The notes: generated by a model not told the origin, from the sequence alone. A stretch of 64,000 nt of DNA from Calothrix sp. FI2-JRJ7 (GCA_019359675.1 JAHHGX010000091.1:310001-374000), one strand, 5' to 3'. Counted from the first letter of the stretch, positions 54,472-63,162 are shown. Numbers and translations are program-made.

Positions 54472-55221
54472 ATGGCACGATTGCAGAACAAAACAGCGGT
54501 TATAACAGGGGGGACGACAGGTATTGGATTTGAAACTGCCAAGCAGTTTGTTGCAGATGGTGCGCGAGTAATTATCACCGGACAAAACCAGGAGCGCTTG
54601 CAATCTGCCGCCCAAGAACTAGGCTCAAAGGTAATTCCTGTTTTAGCAGATGTGCGCGCGCTTTCAAACCTGAACACTCTGGCAGAACAAGTGAAAGCAG
54701 AATTTGGTGGATTAGATGTTCTATTTGTAAATGCCGGAATCGGACTTTTCGCACCCCTGGAAGCGATTGACGAGGTATTTTACGATGACCAATTCGATAT
54801 CAACGTTAAAGGCGCCTTTTTTACTGTACAGAAACTTGCTGGACTGTTGAACGAAGAGGCAAGCGTGATTTTAAATGCCTCGGCAGTCCATGAGAAAGGA
54901 GCAGCAACAGGCAGCGTGTATTTTGCAACGAAGGCGGCTGTACGTTCGTTTGCCCGAACCCTGGCTACTGAACTTGCATCTCGTAGAATTCGAGTAAATA
55001 CAGTTAGTCCCGGTTTTATACCTACTAATTTTCAGAGCAAAATGGGGTTGTCACCAGAAGCACTCGACAGTTTTGGAGAATATGTGAAGCAGTCCGCACC
55101 GCTAGGACGTTTTGGGAGACCAGAGGAAATCGCTTCTGCTGTTGTTTTTCTAGCTAGCAATGAGTCGTCTTACATGACAGCAGCAGATATCGTTGTTGAT
55201 GGTGGCTATATGAACGTTTAA
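54472..55221 (+). CDS. Short-chain dehydrogenase/reductase
   Basis: 249 residues. Cofactor motif VITGGTTGIGFETA (10-23), LFVNAGIG near 84-91, VILNASAVHEKGAATGSVYF with catalytic Ser and then YFATKAAVRSFARTLATELA with Tyr-Lys, and SPGFIPTNF. A classical SDR acting with NAD(P)H on an unknown alcohol or carbonyl. Strong ribosome site AGGAGG 9 bases before the ATG. Directly downstream of the TetR repressor gene with an operator in between, so it is the probable target. Confidence 0.93.
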   Translation: MARLQNKTAVITGGTTGIGFETAKQFVADGARVIITGQNQERLQSAAQELGSKVIPVLADVRALSNLNTLAEQVKAEFGGLDVLFVNAGIGLFAPLEAIDEVFYDDQFDINVKGAFFTVQKLAGLLNEEASVILNASAVHEKGAATGSVYFATKAAVRSFARTLATELASRRIRVNTVSPGFIPTNFQSKMGLSPEALDSFGEYVKQSAPLGRFGRPEEIASAVVFLASNESSYMTAADIVVDGGYMNV

Positions 55222-55239
55222 GTGCCACAAGCATTGATA

Positions 55240-55860
55240 TTATTCTCGGTGTAACCAATTTAAAATACCTAAACCCGCAACCAAACCTACAAAGTTTCCG
55301 GTGATGCCATTCATGTTAGCTAGAGCGACAAAAATATCAAGCGCGCGGATAATACGGTTGGGGTCGATTATTGCTACACCTTGAGGTACAGCAATTGATT
55401 TTGCTAGTAGTACTGCAAGAGTGACACCACCTCCTATAATTGTTGCCAGCATTCCTACTAAGCTAGCAATAATACCCCATCGCACAATTTGCATCACTTC
55501 AGATTTCTTAGGATGTGTGCTAATTTCACCATTACGGAGTCGTCTGGCAAGTCTTGTTTGTCGAAACGCTAAGTAAACATTAAATAGCAACAGTAATATT
55601 CCACAACCTGCCCAAAATATACCAATTCCAAGACCTGGTGTAGTGGATTGAGTGTAATTAACTGCTGCTCCCGGTACAGATGCAGGGGATGTAATAGTTT
55701 GGTTGAAACTGCGTCCAGTAATGGCAAATAACAAGGTCAGTCCCCCAGCTACAGCAAACCCAAGTTCCACCCAAAAACCAATCCATCCTGCAAGCCGCAG
55801 GATATTGCCAATTTGTTCTAGCTTCTGCTCTATAACCTGTGTATTTGACCTTGTTTCCAT
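55240..55860 (-). CDS. DUF3611 membrane protein
   Basis: 206 residues with four hydrophobic segments: GWIGFWVELGFAVAGGLTLL, GIGIFWAGCGILLLLFNVYL, WGIIASLVGMLATIIGGGVT and NFVGLVAGLGILNWL. The family (DUF3611) is found in cyanobacteria and plant chloroplasts; function unknown, probably an integral membrane protein. It begins at ATG 55860 with a purine-poor leader. The 3' end converges on the SDR gene with 18 bases between stops. Confidence 0.85.
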   Translation of the reverse strand: METRSNTQVIEQKLEQIGNILRLAGWIGFWVELGFAVAGGLTLLFAITGRSFNQTITSPASVPGAAVNYTQSTTPGLGIGIFWAGCGILLLLFNVYLAFRQTRLARRLRNGEISTHPKKSEVMQIVRWGIIASLVGMLATIIGGGVTLAVLLAKSIAVPQGVAIIDPNRIIRALDIFVALANMNGITGNFVGLVAGLGILNWLHRE

Positions 55861-56232
55861 TTTATAAGGTGGTGTAGCTAATTTAATGTATGAAAAATAT
55901 TCTGTTTATACACAAAACGTTGTAGAGACGCAATATATCACGTCTCTACATATAATTAAGTTATTTAATTATAAATAGCTTCTATCTGCGGTATTAAAAT
56001 ATCAAGATTGCAAACTATTTATATTTAAATTTAGTTAAACTTTGTAAATAATAGTTATTATACGTGATTATAAATTTTACAACTTAACAACAGCCAAATG
56101 ACATAAAGATAAATAATAAATTCTCTCCATCGCGAGGAAGATGGAACTATTACCATGAGTTTCTAGCCTGAGAAGCAGATAATTCCTGTTCTCAATCTCA
56201 ATATTCATATTATCGAAATAAAAAAGGAACTC
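55861..56232. other. Intergenic region between divergent genes with palindrome
   Basis: 372 bases between the divergent DUF3611 and Gfo/Idh genes. It contains the 30-base palindrome at 55921-55950, then AT-rich DNA with AAAAAGGAAC before the downstream ATG as ribosome site. No gene seen. Confidence 0.55.
55921..55950. repeat. TGTAGAGACG palindromic repeat, copy A
   Basis: TGTAGAGACG...CGTCTCTACA with a 10-base centre (CAATATATCA). Same family as 37982-38011, 57377-57404 and 60123-60152. In this copy only the outer arms match. Confidence 0.75.
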
Positions 56233-57363
56233 ATGGCTAATAATTCTAACTCAAACAACGGTCATCGTATTCGTTACGCAGTAGTCGGGCTTGGGTGGAT
56301 AGCTCAAGAAACAGTTTTACCAGGGTTTGCACAAGCGTCCAATTCCCAACTTACAGCATTAGTTTCTGACGACCCAACTAAACGAGAAGAACTCGGCAAA
56401 AAATATGGTGTAAAAACTTACTCCTACGACCAGTATGAAGAATGCCTCGACAGCGGCGATATTGATGTCGTATACATAGCATTACCTAATCATTTACACC
56501 TGGAATATACTCAAAGAGCAGCTGATAAAGGTATTCATATACTCTGTGAAAAACCAATGGCTGTAACTGAAAAAGAGTGCGAACAAATGACGCGCGCAGC
56601 CAAAGAAAATAACGTCAAATTAATGATTGCTTACCGTTTACATTTTGATAAAGCAAATTTACAGGCAATCGAAACGATTAAATCAGGTAAAATTGGTAAA
56701 CCCCGCATATTTAATTCAGTATTTTCCCAGCAAGTTGCCGAAGATAACGTTCGGATGGAAGATATTTCCATAGGTGGTGGTACTGTATACGACATAGGTA
56801 TTTACTGTATCAACGCAGTACGCTATTTGTTCCAGGACGAACCGACCGAAATTATTGCCGTCAGTGCTAACAACGGAGAAAAGCGGTTTGAAAAAATAGA
56901 GGAAATGACAAGTGTAATAATGCGTTTCCCTGGAGAACGACTCGCAACATTTACATCAAGTTTCGGCGCCGCCAATGTATCAAGTTACCAAGTAGTAGGC
57001 ACAAAAGGTGATTTGCGGATGGACTCAGCTTACTCGTATCAAGGAGAACTTAAGCAACAAATCACCATTAATCAAGAAAAACAAGAAGAATCATTCTCAG
57101 CAGGTGACCAATTTGCAGCAGAAATAATTTACTTCTCTGATTGTGTTTTAAATAATAAAGAACCCGAACCATCAGGAGAAGAAGGACTTGCCGATGTTCG
57201 CATCATTCGTGCTATCTACGAATCTGCACAAACACGTAAACCTGTGCAACTAGGCACATTTGATCGACAACTTAGACCCGGCGCCGAGCAAATTATCGAG
57301 CGTCCAGCTTCAGAGCAAGAACCAGAACTAGTTCACGCTGCTGACCCATCAGGTAAATCGTAG
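56233..57363 (+). CDS. Gfo/Idh/MocA-family oxidoreductase
   Basis: 376 residues. N-terminal Rossmann fold YAVVGLGWIAQETVLPGFAQ (GxGxxxx variant), then ALVSDDPTKREELGKKYGV, VYIALPNHLHLEYTQRAADK, GIHILCEKPMAVTEKECEQM with the EKP signature, and the C-terminal alpha/beta domain with GGGTVYDIGIYCINAVRYLF. Typically NAD(P)-dependent sugar or inositol dehydrogenases; the substrate is not known. AAAAAGGAAC before the ATG is a good ribosome site. A palindrome follows the stop 13 bases downstream and may terminate the transcript. Confidence 0.93.
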   Translation: MANNSNSNNGHRIRYAVVGLGWIAQETVLPGFAQASNSQLTALVSDDPTKREELGKKYGVKTYSYDQYEECLDSGDIDVVYIALPNHLHLEYTQRAADKGIHILCEKPMAVTEKECEQMTRAAKENNVKLMIAYRLHFDKANLQAIETIKSGKIGKPRIFNSVFSQQVAEDNVRMEDISIGGGTVYDIGIYCINAVRYLFQDEPTEIIAVSANNGEKRFEKIEEMTSVIMRFPGERLATFTSSFGAANVSSYQVVGTKGDLRMDSAYSYQGELKQQITINQEKQEESFSAGDQFAAEIIYFSDCVLNNKEPEPSGEEGLADVRIIRAIYESAQTRKPVQLGTFDRQLRPGAEQIIERPASEQEPELVHAADPSGKS

Positions 57364-57376
57364 CAACATAATTAAC

Positions 57377-57404
57377 GTAGAGACTAAACATGTTTAGTCT
57401 CTAC
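57377..57404 (+). terminator. GTAGAGACTAAAC palindrome after the oxidoreductase gene
   Basis: Perfect 28-base palindrome with arms GTAGAGACTAAACA and TGTTTAGTCTCTAC. It follows the stop codon at 57363 by 13 bases and is the natural end of the transcript. Member of the TGTAGAGAC family. Confidence 0.7.
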
Positions 57405-57432
57405 ACAATCAATATTAAACGTCATTAAACGT

Positions 57433-57510
57433 CTACATCATTAAGTTAACTAGTACCCAGTAGCCAACAAGCACGGTAATTACGCCTACCCACAATTTTG
57501 CTTTATCCAT
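57433..57510 (-). CDS. Possible 25-residue membrane peptide
   Basis: A leftward ATG at 57510 opens MDKAKLWVGVITVLVGYWVLV followed by four residues (NLMM) and a TAG at 57435-57433. A single hydrophobic helix with a positively charged start is the pattern of small single-pass membrane proteins such as photosystem or complex subunits, but I recognise no specific one. Region is otherwise non-coding. No clear ribosome site. Confidence 0.4.
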   Translation of the reverse strand: MDKAKLWVGVITVLVGYWVLVNLMM

Positions 57511-58346
57511 AAGTCAATATCAAAGGTGAATTTTACAGATTGAGTACAAAGAATTCAAACGAGATAATTTGAAATGAATCAGTTTGTTAAATCTTTCTGT
57601 AATTTTGATTACTATTTTCAACTGTCAAACTGCACTTAAGGTAATATTCACTGTCTGTGACTCGAAAACGTTGATTAAGTATCGAATGTGTCATACTGAA
57701 CGGAGTGAACTATTTTTAACGCTGCCCAAAAAGCTACTTCGAGCAAAACGCCTCATGTCCTGCGTACTGTTGACATTTTATACATAAATTCGATAAAGAA
57801 ACATCTTCATAATCATCCCATAAACTATCAGTAATTACAACGCAAAAGCAAGCAGTGTGAGGTTTTTACTGATTCATGACAACATACAGCTTTCTTTAAA
57901 AACTTAATAAACGGGTATAGTATTACTCTCATAGATTAAATACCAATTATACGTTTACTAGCTTATTTATATAGCTGTACTAAATCCTTACTATTATTGT
58001 AGCAATTATAGTAGTACTAAAACTCTTACGCATGGTAGTTGTCAGTTTTAAAAAGCTATATCTAAACTGAACAACACTTGAAGTGTCTCGTTTAAGCAGT
58101 CTTTATAGTAGCTATCTAAAGGTATATTCCGGTAAAATATTTATTGTGGTAGGATAATTTCAATACTTCGGGTAGAGAGGGTTTTGATTTTCAAACCCTT
58201 AAAGTTCTTATCAGAATCTCAAATGCACTTTTAAATTCAGCTAAATTCAGCTAAATCGGCTTAACGTTTATTAACAAAATTAAGACTATCACAAGCGCCC
58301 ATTAGAAAGGTGCAGGTGTGTCTAAATCACATTGAAGGAGAAAAAA
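57511..58346. other. AT-rich intergenic region before GT4 gene
   Basis: About 830 bases, no convincing gene. CATACTGAACGGAGTGAAC near 57693 looks like a dispersed repeat fragment. The GT4 gene is preceded by AAGGAG close to its ATG. No riboswitch or operator recognised. Confidence 0.5.
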
Positions 58347-59435
58347 ATGCGGATTGCTCAAGTTGCTCCATTATGGGAAAGAGTACCACCACCAGGTTAC
58401 GGTGGCACTGAGTTAGTGGTGGGGTTGCTGACAGATGAATTGGTTCGACGCGGACATGAAGTAACGCTTTTCGCTTCGGGAGACTCGCTAACTTTAGCAA
58501 AGCTCGAATCAGTTCATCCCCGCGCTTTGCGGTTGGACTCAAACGTTAGAGAGTACAGCATTTATGAAATGCTGCAACTTAATTGGGTTTACGAAAGGGC
58601 TTCGGAGTTCGATGTTATTCATTCTCATGTCGGCTTTAGCTCCTTACCTTTCGTTAATTTAGTTTCAACGCCTACAGTTCACACCCTCCACGGTATCTTT
58701 ACGCCTGACAATGAAAAGATGTTCAAGTACGCCAAGCGTCAGCCGTATATCAGCATTTCAGATTCACAGCGTGAACCAAGATTAGACTTAAATTGTGTTG
58801 CAACGGTTTATAACGGTATAGATGTAGCTAGCCATAAATTTTTCCCTCAACCATCTGAAGAACCTTATTTAGCCTTTGTTGGTCGTATATCTCCAGAAAA
58901 AGGCCCCCATCACGCTATAGAAATTGCCAAGCGTTCTGGATGGACGTTAAAAATGGCTGGTAAAGTTGATGTGGTAGACGTTGAATACTTTGAACGCGAA
59001 ATTAAGCCCCGTATAGATGGTGAGCAAATTCAGTATTTAGGTGAAGCAAACCACGTTCAAAAGAATGAAATTATGGGACGTGCGGCAGCAACGCTATTCC
59101 CAATAACTTGGCGTGAACCTTTTGGCTTAGTAATGGTTGAGTCAATGGCTGCTGGTACACCAGTTATAGCGATGAAGATGGGTTCCACACCTGAAGTTAT
59201 CGCGCATGGTAAGACTGGTTTTGTATGTGAAAGCGTTGATGAATGTGTAGAAGCTATTGACAAAGCTATTGCTCTTGACCGCAACGTTTGCCGTGACTAT
59301 GTATGGCAGAACTTTAGCGCTCAGAAAATGGCTGATGGTTATGAAGCTGTGTACCGTCAAGTTATTGCAGAGCGTTTAGGAAAGACAAATGGACACTTCA
59401 AAGGTTCAATTGTTGCAGCGACGAGCATGAATTAA
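58347..59435 (+). CDS. Family 4 glycosyltransferase
   Basis: 362 residues from the ATG at 58347 (MRIAQVAPLWERVPPPGYGG) with AAGGAG 6 bases upstream; a TTG start at 58332 is possible but less likely. GT-B fold: N-terminal PPGYGGTELVVGLLTDELVR, VIHSHVGFS; C-terminal FVGRISPEKGPHHAIEIAKR, LFPITWREPFGLVMVESMAA, GTPVIAMKMGSTPEVIAHGK. The E(x7)E pattern (EPFGLVMVE) is the retaining GT4 signature. It is likely to act on a cell-envelope or storage glycan, substrate unknown. Followed by a clean terminator. Confidence 0.93.
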   Translation: MRIAQVAPLWERVPPPGYGGTELVVGLLTDELVRRGHEVTLFASGDSLTLAKLESVHPRALRLDSNVREYSIYEMLQLNWVYERASEFDVIHSHVGFSSLPFVNLVSTPTVHTLHGIFTPDNEKMFKYAKRQPYISISDSQREPRLDLNCVATVYNGIDVASHKFFPQPSEEPYLAFVGRISPEKGPHHAIEIAKRSGWTLKMAGKVDVVDVEYFEREIKPRIDGEQIQYLGEANHVQKNEIMGRAAATLFPITWREPFGLVMVESMAAGTPVIAMKMGSTPEVIAHGKTGFVCESVDECVEAIDKAIALDRNVCRDYVWQNFSAQKMADGYEAVYRQVIAERLGKTNGHFKGSIVAATSMN

Positions 59436-59437
59436 GG

Positions 59438-59468
59438 AAAAGGTGGATTGAACTTATCCACCTTTTTT
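59438..59468 (+). terminator. Intrinsic terminator of GT4 gene
   Basis: Stem AAAAGGTGGAT / ATCCACCTTTT with loop TGAACTT and a T run. Three bases after the stop codon. Convergent with the leftward gene at 59488. Confidence 0.92.
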
Positions 59469-59487
59469 GTTAGTTTCGTTATCAAGC

Positions 59488-59991
59488 TTATGCCTCTGCA
59501 TACCCTTGCAGATTCTCTGGTTCATAGGAGCGTAGAATCCGGGTTGCCGTATTAAGTAATTCTTGTGTACCGCGAACGATCACAAGATATTTGCCTGCAT
59601 CGAGGCGGTTCCGATAGGGTAAAGCGTCGCCACTACCCACTGTTAAGCCAACTCCACCACCTACGAAGTACGCACCCAAGGCGCCGGATAATGCTCCTAA
59701 GATACCACCAAAAATATGATTCCCCAGATGACCAATCGGAAGTATTTCAATACCCGTTAAAACATTAAAAGCATAACCAGCAACATAACCAAACGGAACT
59801 AGCCACAGCGACAAACGTTTAAATCCTTTTTTAGCTTGCTGTTCAGGGTTAATTAACCCAAATTCATCAGCACTTTTGTAGCCTTTTCCTAAAATATCAA
59901 TTTGATTTGTAGGCAAGCCTTCTTTTTCAAGTGCAGTATACGCTGCTTCTGCCTGAATTCTGTCTGGTAATACTGCTACAAGATAATTCAT
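59488..59991 (-). CDS. Glycine-zipper-like membrane-associated protein
   Basis: 167 residues. N-terminal ~55 residues form a ferredoxin-like or stress-protein-type fold (MNYLVAVLPDRIQAEAAYTA LEKEGLP). Middle hydrophobic, glycine-rich stretch (GHLGNHIFGGILGALSGALG AYFVGGGVG) resembles a glycine-zipper membrane insert. The C-terminal ~45 residues (NRLDAGKYLVIVRGTQELLN TATRILR) echo the N-terminal fold. A similar plan is seen in general stress protein-like families. Function unknown. Confidence 0.65.
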   Translation of the reverse strand: MNYLVAVLPDRIQAEAAYTALEKEGLPTNQIDILGKGYKSADEFGLINPEQQAKKGFKRLSLWLVPFGYVAGYAFNVLTGIEILPIGHLGNHIFGGILGALSGALGAYFVGGGVGLTVGSGDALPYRNRLDAGKYLVIVRGTQELLNTATRILRSYEPENLQGYAEA

Positions 59992-60122
59992 ATAATTATT
60001 ACCTCAAACTACGCTAAAATAAGTTTTATCTAAAAATTTAAACTCGCACACGTCTCAAAACCTCAATCTTGAGAATGATTTGTATTATTAGTACAATGGC
60101 GCCGCAAATATACATAATTAGA

Positions 60123-60152
60123 TGTAGAGACGTTACATGTAACGTCTCTACA
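60123..60152. repeat. TGTAGAGACGT palindromic repeat, copy D
   Basis: Perfect 30-base palindrome: arms TGTAGAGACGTTACA and TGTAACGTCTCTACA. It is the clearest member of the dispersed family (others at 37982-38011, 55921-55950, 57377-57404). It stands 14 bases before a possible small ORF. Confidence 0.9.
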
Positions 60153-60165
60153 ACGTGTATATTTT

Positions 60166-60402
60166 ATGAATGATGCGTGGATTGCTATATATTATGAAGC
60201 TGTAAATTCTTTAACATATAAGCCGCTGGTATTTATGGAGAAAGACCAGGTATTGTTAAATAACTGGCATGTTATCGCGCACGCTCAAGAATTAAAACCT
60301 GGCGCCGTATTTTGGCTGCTTGATGTGATGAATAAATGTCAATGTGGTAACATTTATATAAATAATCGATGGTGCGTGACGCTACCAGATTGTCGTAATT
60401 AG
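60166..60402 (+). CDS. Possible small hypothetical protein
   Basis: 78 residues (MNDAWIAIYYEAVNSLTYKP ... LPDCRN). Its last ~13 codons lie inside the palindromic element at 60369-60433, which argues that the end of the frame is repeat-derived. The body has a plausible soluble composition with tryptophans and a KPGAVFWLLD stretch. No family recognised. It could equally be a decayed gene. Confidence 0.35.
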   Translation: MNDAWIAIYYEAVNSLTYKPLVFMEKDQVLLNNWHVIAHAQELKPGAVFWLLDVMNKCQCGNIYINNRWCVTLPDCRN

Positions 60403-60436
60403 TGCGAATTTGTTATGGTGTCACGCACCCTACCTG
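60369..60436. repeat. GGTGCGTAACGG palindromic element, copy 2
   Basis: GATGGTGCGTGACG...GTCACGCACCCTAC. It aligns with 13261-13326, sharing GATGGTGCGT, AxTTGT, AATT.AGTG and ACGCACCCTAC. The right end lies 12 bases before the TetR start codon. Confidence 0.75.
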
Positions 60437-60447
60437 GTAATTAAACA

Positions 60448-61044
60448 TTGACTGAGGCGCCACTCTCCAAGTTATCTACATGTGACGGACGTTCGCGCGT
60501 GATTGATGCGGCAGAGCGATTGTTTCGTGCGCGCGGATATAGTAATGTAACAATGCGAGATATTGCTAAAGAGGTAGGTATTCGACAAGCATCGCTGTAC
60601 TATCATTTCGAGAGCAAGGAGCAACTATATGTAGCTGTTACTGAGCTAGAGTTTGAACATCATCACAAAGGTTTACAAAATGCAATACAACAACAAGATA
60701 ATTTACGCACGCAGCTAAATTGTGCAGCAAAGTGGTTTCTTTCTCAACCTCCTGTGCATCTTCTAAGTATTCTGCACACCGATATGCCATGTTTAAGTGA
60801 AGAAAATCTTAAGAAGTTGTCGGCGAGTTGTCGTAGATGTATATTTATCCCTGTACAGCAAATGTTTGAACTAGCACAGCAAAAAGGCGAGATTCGTAAT
60901 TGTCGTGCTAATGTACTAGCTGGATTTTTCTTATCGGTGATGGAAAGTATTCCAATGGTGATATCTGGAAACGAAGTTGAAGCTAAACAGGTCATAGTTA
61001 ATGAAATGATAGATGTTTTGTTAGATGGACTGACCCCTAAATAA
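60448..61044 (+). CDS. TetR-family regulator upstream of the Rieske-flavoprotein gene
   Basis: 198 residues from a TTG start (no ATG occurs before the DNA-binding helices). The HTH is well formed: VIDAAERLFRARGYSNVTMR and DIAKEVGIRQASLYYHFESK. The C-terminal part is the ligand-binding region with CLSEENLKKLSASCRRCIFI. It lies 86 bases before the Tat-Rieske-flavoprotein gene on the same strand with a palindrome in between, so it probably controls that gene and itself. Ligand unknown. Confidence 0.9.
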   Translation: MTEAPLSKLSTCDGRSRVIDAAERLFRARGYSNVTMRDIAKEVGIRQASLYYHFESKEQLYVAVTELEFEHHHKGLQNAIQQQDNLRTQLNCAAKWFLSQPPVHLLSILHTDMPCLSEENLKKLSASCRRCIFIPVQQMFELAQQKGEIRNCRANVLAGFFLSVMESIPMVISGNEVEAKQVIVNEMIDVLLDGLTPK

Positions 61045-61057
61045 TTTTTTTCGCCTT

Positions 61058-61077
61058 TACCTACCAATTGATAGGTA
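61058..61077. promoter_or_regulatory. Palindrome before Rieske-flavoprotein gene, TetR operator candidate
   Basis: TACCTACCAATTGATAGGTA: arms TACCTA and TAGGTA about an 8-base AT-rich centre. It lies between the TetR stop (61044) and the flavoprotein ATG (61131). This is the usual design of a TetR operator. No second copy before the TetR gene was found. Confidence 0.7.
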
Positions 61078-61130
61078 GATTATATTTGTTGAAATAAGTA
61101 CAATATACGACTAAACATAAGAATTAATCT

Positions 61131-63080
61131 ATGACTACGCTTTCAAACTTGCCAGAAACTCCAATTTCTCGTCGAACTTTATTAAAATTATTTGGTGTTG
61201 GTACTGTTGCGGGAGTAATGGGGTATTCACGATTTGTTAAACCCAAACCAACGGTATTTCAAAAAGATACTCTCTCGTTGCCGTTTAAATTAAATCAACC
61301 TAAGACTGCTGTGATAGTTGGTGGAGGTTTAGCTGGTTTAGCTTGTGCATACGAATTGAGTCAAAGGGGATTTGCGGTAACTTTACTTGAAAAATCTCCG
61401 CAGTTTGGAGGTAAAATTGCTAGTTGGCAGGTTAATGTCGGCGCCGATGAATTTAGAATGGAACATGGGTTTCATGGATTTTTTCCGCAATATTATAATT
61501 TAAATAGTTTAGTTAAAGATTTAAACGCTACAGATAACTTTCAATCGTTAAATTTTTATTCGCTCGTTTACCGCGAAAACTATAAACCAGAGGTATTTCG
61601 TCCCAGCAGTTCAGCTTTTCCGTGGAATATTGTTGATTTAGCAATTGCTTCACCAAATCGCTTAAAGTGGGGGATAAATTTAACAAAGATTAAACATTTA
61701 CAGGTATTTCAAGCAATAGGTGGATTCGAGCGTGAAAAGAATTATCAACGTTTTGATAATATTTCGGTTGCTGATTGGGTAGCAAAAGATTTTCCTCAAG
61801 GTTTGTATGACTTATACTTTTTACCTTTTGCCAAGTCAAGTTTGAATGCACCTGATTTAATGAGTGTGGGAGAATTAATGCAGTTCTTCCACTTTTATTT
61901 TTTTGGTAACCCCGAAGGATTAGCTTTTAATGGTACTAAAAATGATATGGGTACTAGTTTAGTGCAACCAATTGTTGATGCAATAAAAAGTGAAGGTGGT
62001 CAAGTTGTTACGAATGCAATTGTTAGTCAAATTAAAGCCGAAAATAACAGCGTTAATTCTCTGACGTATCAAGTGGGTAGCGGCGCCAGTGATGTACCAT
62101 TTTCTGTAAAGCGTAATCATATTGTTGCCGATAATAGCAAGATAGAATATTTTGGCGCCGCAGACGAGGTGTTCGCAGTGGCAGAAAATAGTCAAGAAGC
62201 TATCTCGCTAACTTGTACTCACCAAGGGTGTACCGTAAAAATGGCAGAGGATGGTAAATTTCACTGTCCTTGTCATGGTGCAGTATTTGCAGCAGATGGT
62301 AAAGTCCTCAAAGGTCCAGCAGAAAGAGATTTAGCCAAGTTTGAAATAAAAGGGCGCCCTCAGAAAGGTTACAGTGACGAGTTACAATTAGTTGCTATTA
62401 AACCGGAAACTGTGAAACCAGAGACGGTTGTAGCAGATTACTATATATTTGCCACTGATGTACCGGGAGTGCAACACCTTTTCAAACGTTTAGATGGAGA
62501 CGTTAATCAAAAATCACGCGAGCAAATCGAAAAGTTGAGCATCGCAGACCCCTTTGCAGTATGTCGCTTTTGGTTCGACCGTGACTTTGCTTGGGAACAA
62601 AGCAATTTTACATCGCTATCTGGTTACGCACTCACAGACAGCATTACTTTATATCACCGTATCCAGCAGCAATTTATCGACTGGTCGCAACGTACAGGTG
62701 GTAGTGTCGTTGAGTTACATGCTTATTGCTATAAAGAGAAAGAGTTTCCGACTCAATCCGCACTGCTCGCGACTTTTGAGCAGGAACTGTATGATATTGT
62801 TCCTGAACTCAAGCAAGCTAATATCCTGCACCGTGAACTAGTCAACCAAAAAAACTTTTCTGGATATCCACCTAATAGTTACGCAGAACGTCCCGAAACT
62901 CGTAGTAATATTAATAACTTAATTTATGCAGGCGATTGGGTTAAAATGCCTTTCCCGTGCGGTTTAATGGAGCGTGCTGTCAGTAGTGGTTTGTTAGCAG
63001 CAAACGAAATTTTACACAGCGAAGGGCTACAAAGACGTGAAATTCTATCGGTAAATCCAGAGGGTTTATTAGAAATTTAA
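61131..63080 (+). CDS. Tat-signal FAD amine-oxidase/desaturase-like flavoprotein with inserted Rieske [2Fe-2S] domain
   Basis: 649 residues. The N-terminus has a twin-arginine motif SRRTLLKLFGVG (13-24) and a hydrophobic stretch, so export through the Tat route with a folded cofactor is likely. FAD-binding motif TAVIVGGGLAGLACAYEL (about 59-76), then EKSPQFGGKIASW and MEHGFHGFFPQYYNL, typical of phytoene-desaturase and squalene-dehydroxylase relatives. A Rieske domain is inserted near 330-405: ligands C362 and H364 (TCTHQGCT), C379 and H382 (HCPCHG), plus the two cysteines C367 and C381 that form the Rieske disulfide. Amine-oxidase text resumes: YYIFATDVPGVQHLFKRL and IYAGDWVKMPFPCGLMERAV. 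It probably oxidises a terpenoid or carotenoid-like substrate at the thylakoid lumen or periplasm; the substrate is unknown. Confidence 0.9.
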   Translation: MTTLSNLPETPISRRTLLKLFGVGTVAGVMGYSRFVKPKPTVFQKDTLSLPFKLNQPKTAVIVGGGLAGLACAYELSQRGFAVTLLEKSPQFGGKIASWQVNVGADEFRMEHGFHGFFPQYYNLNSLVKDLNATDNFQSLNFYSLVYRENYKPEVFRPSSSAFPWNIVDLAIASPNRLKWGINLTKIKHLQVFQAIGGFEREKNYQRFDNISVADWVAKDFPQGLYDLYFLPFAKSSLNAPDLMSVGELMQFFHFYFFGNPEGLAFNGTKNDMGTSLVQPIVDAIKSEGGQVVTNAIVSQIKAENNSVNSLTYQVGSGASDVPFSVKRNHIVADNSKIEYFGAADEVFAVAENSQEAISLTCTHQGCTVKMAEDGKFHCPCHGAVFAADGKVLKGPAERDLAKFEIKGRPQKGYSDELQLVAIKPETVKPETVVADYYIFATDVPGVQHLFKRLDGDVNQKSREQIEKLSIADPFAVCRFWFDRDFAWEQSNFTSLSGYALTDSITLYHRIQQQFIDWSQRTGGSVVELHAYCYKEKEFPTQSALLATFEQELYDIVPELKQANILHRELVNQKNFSGYPPNSYAERPETRSNINNLIYAGDWVKMPFPCGLMERAVSSGLLAANEILHSEGLQRREILSVNPEGLLEI

Positions 63081-63162
63081 TAGTTTTATCGCTTAATTTT
63101 AAGAGAGATTGGAATATTATGTTTACATCAGAACCGCTCTATTAGAATCGATTATTAAAATA

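Noticed and set aside
57584-57787. 67-codon frame in the long spacer before the GT4 gene
   Set aside because: It contains a dispersed repeat fragment (CATACTGAACGGAGTGAA) and has no ribosome site or recognisable domain.
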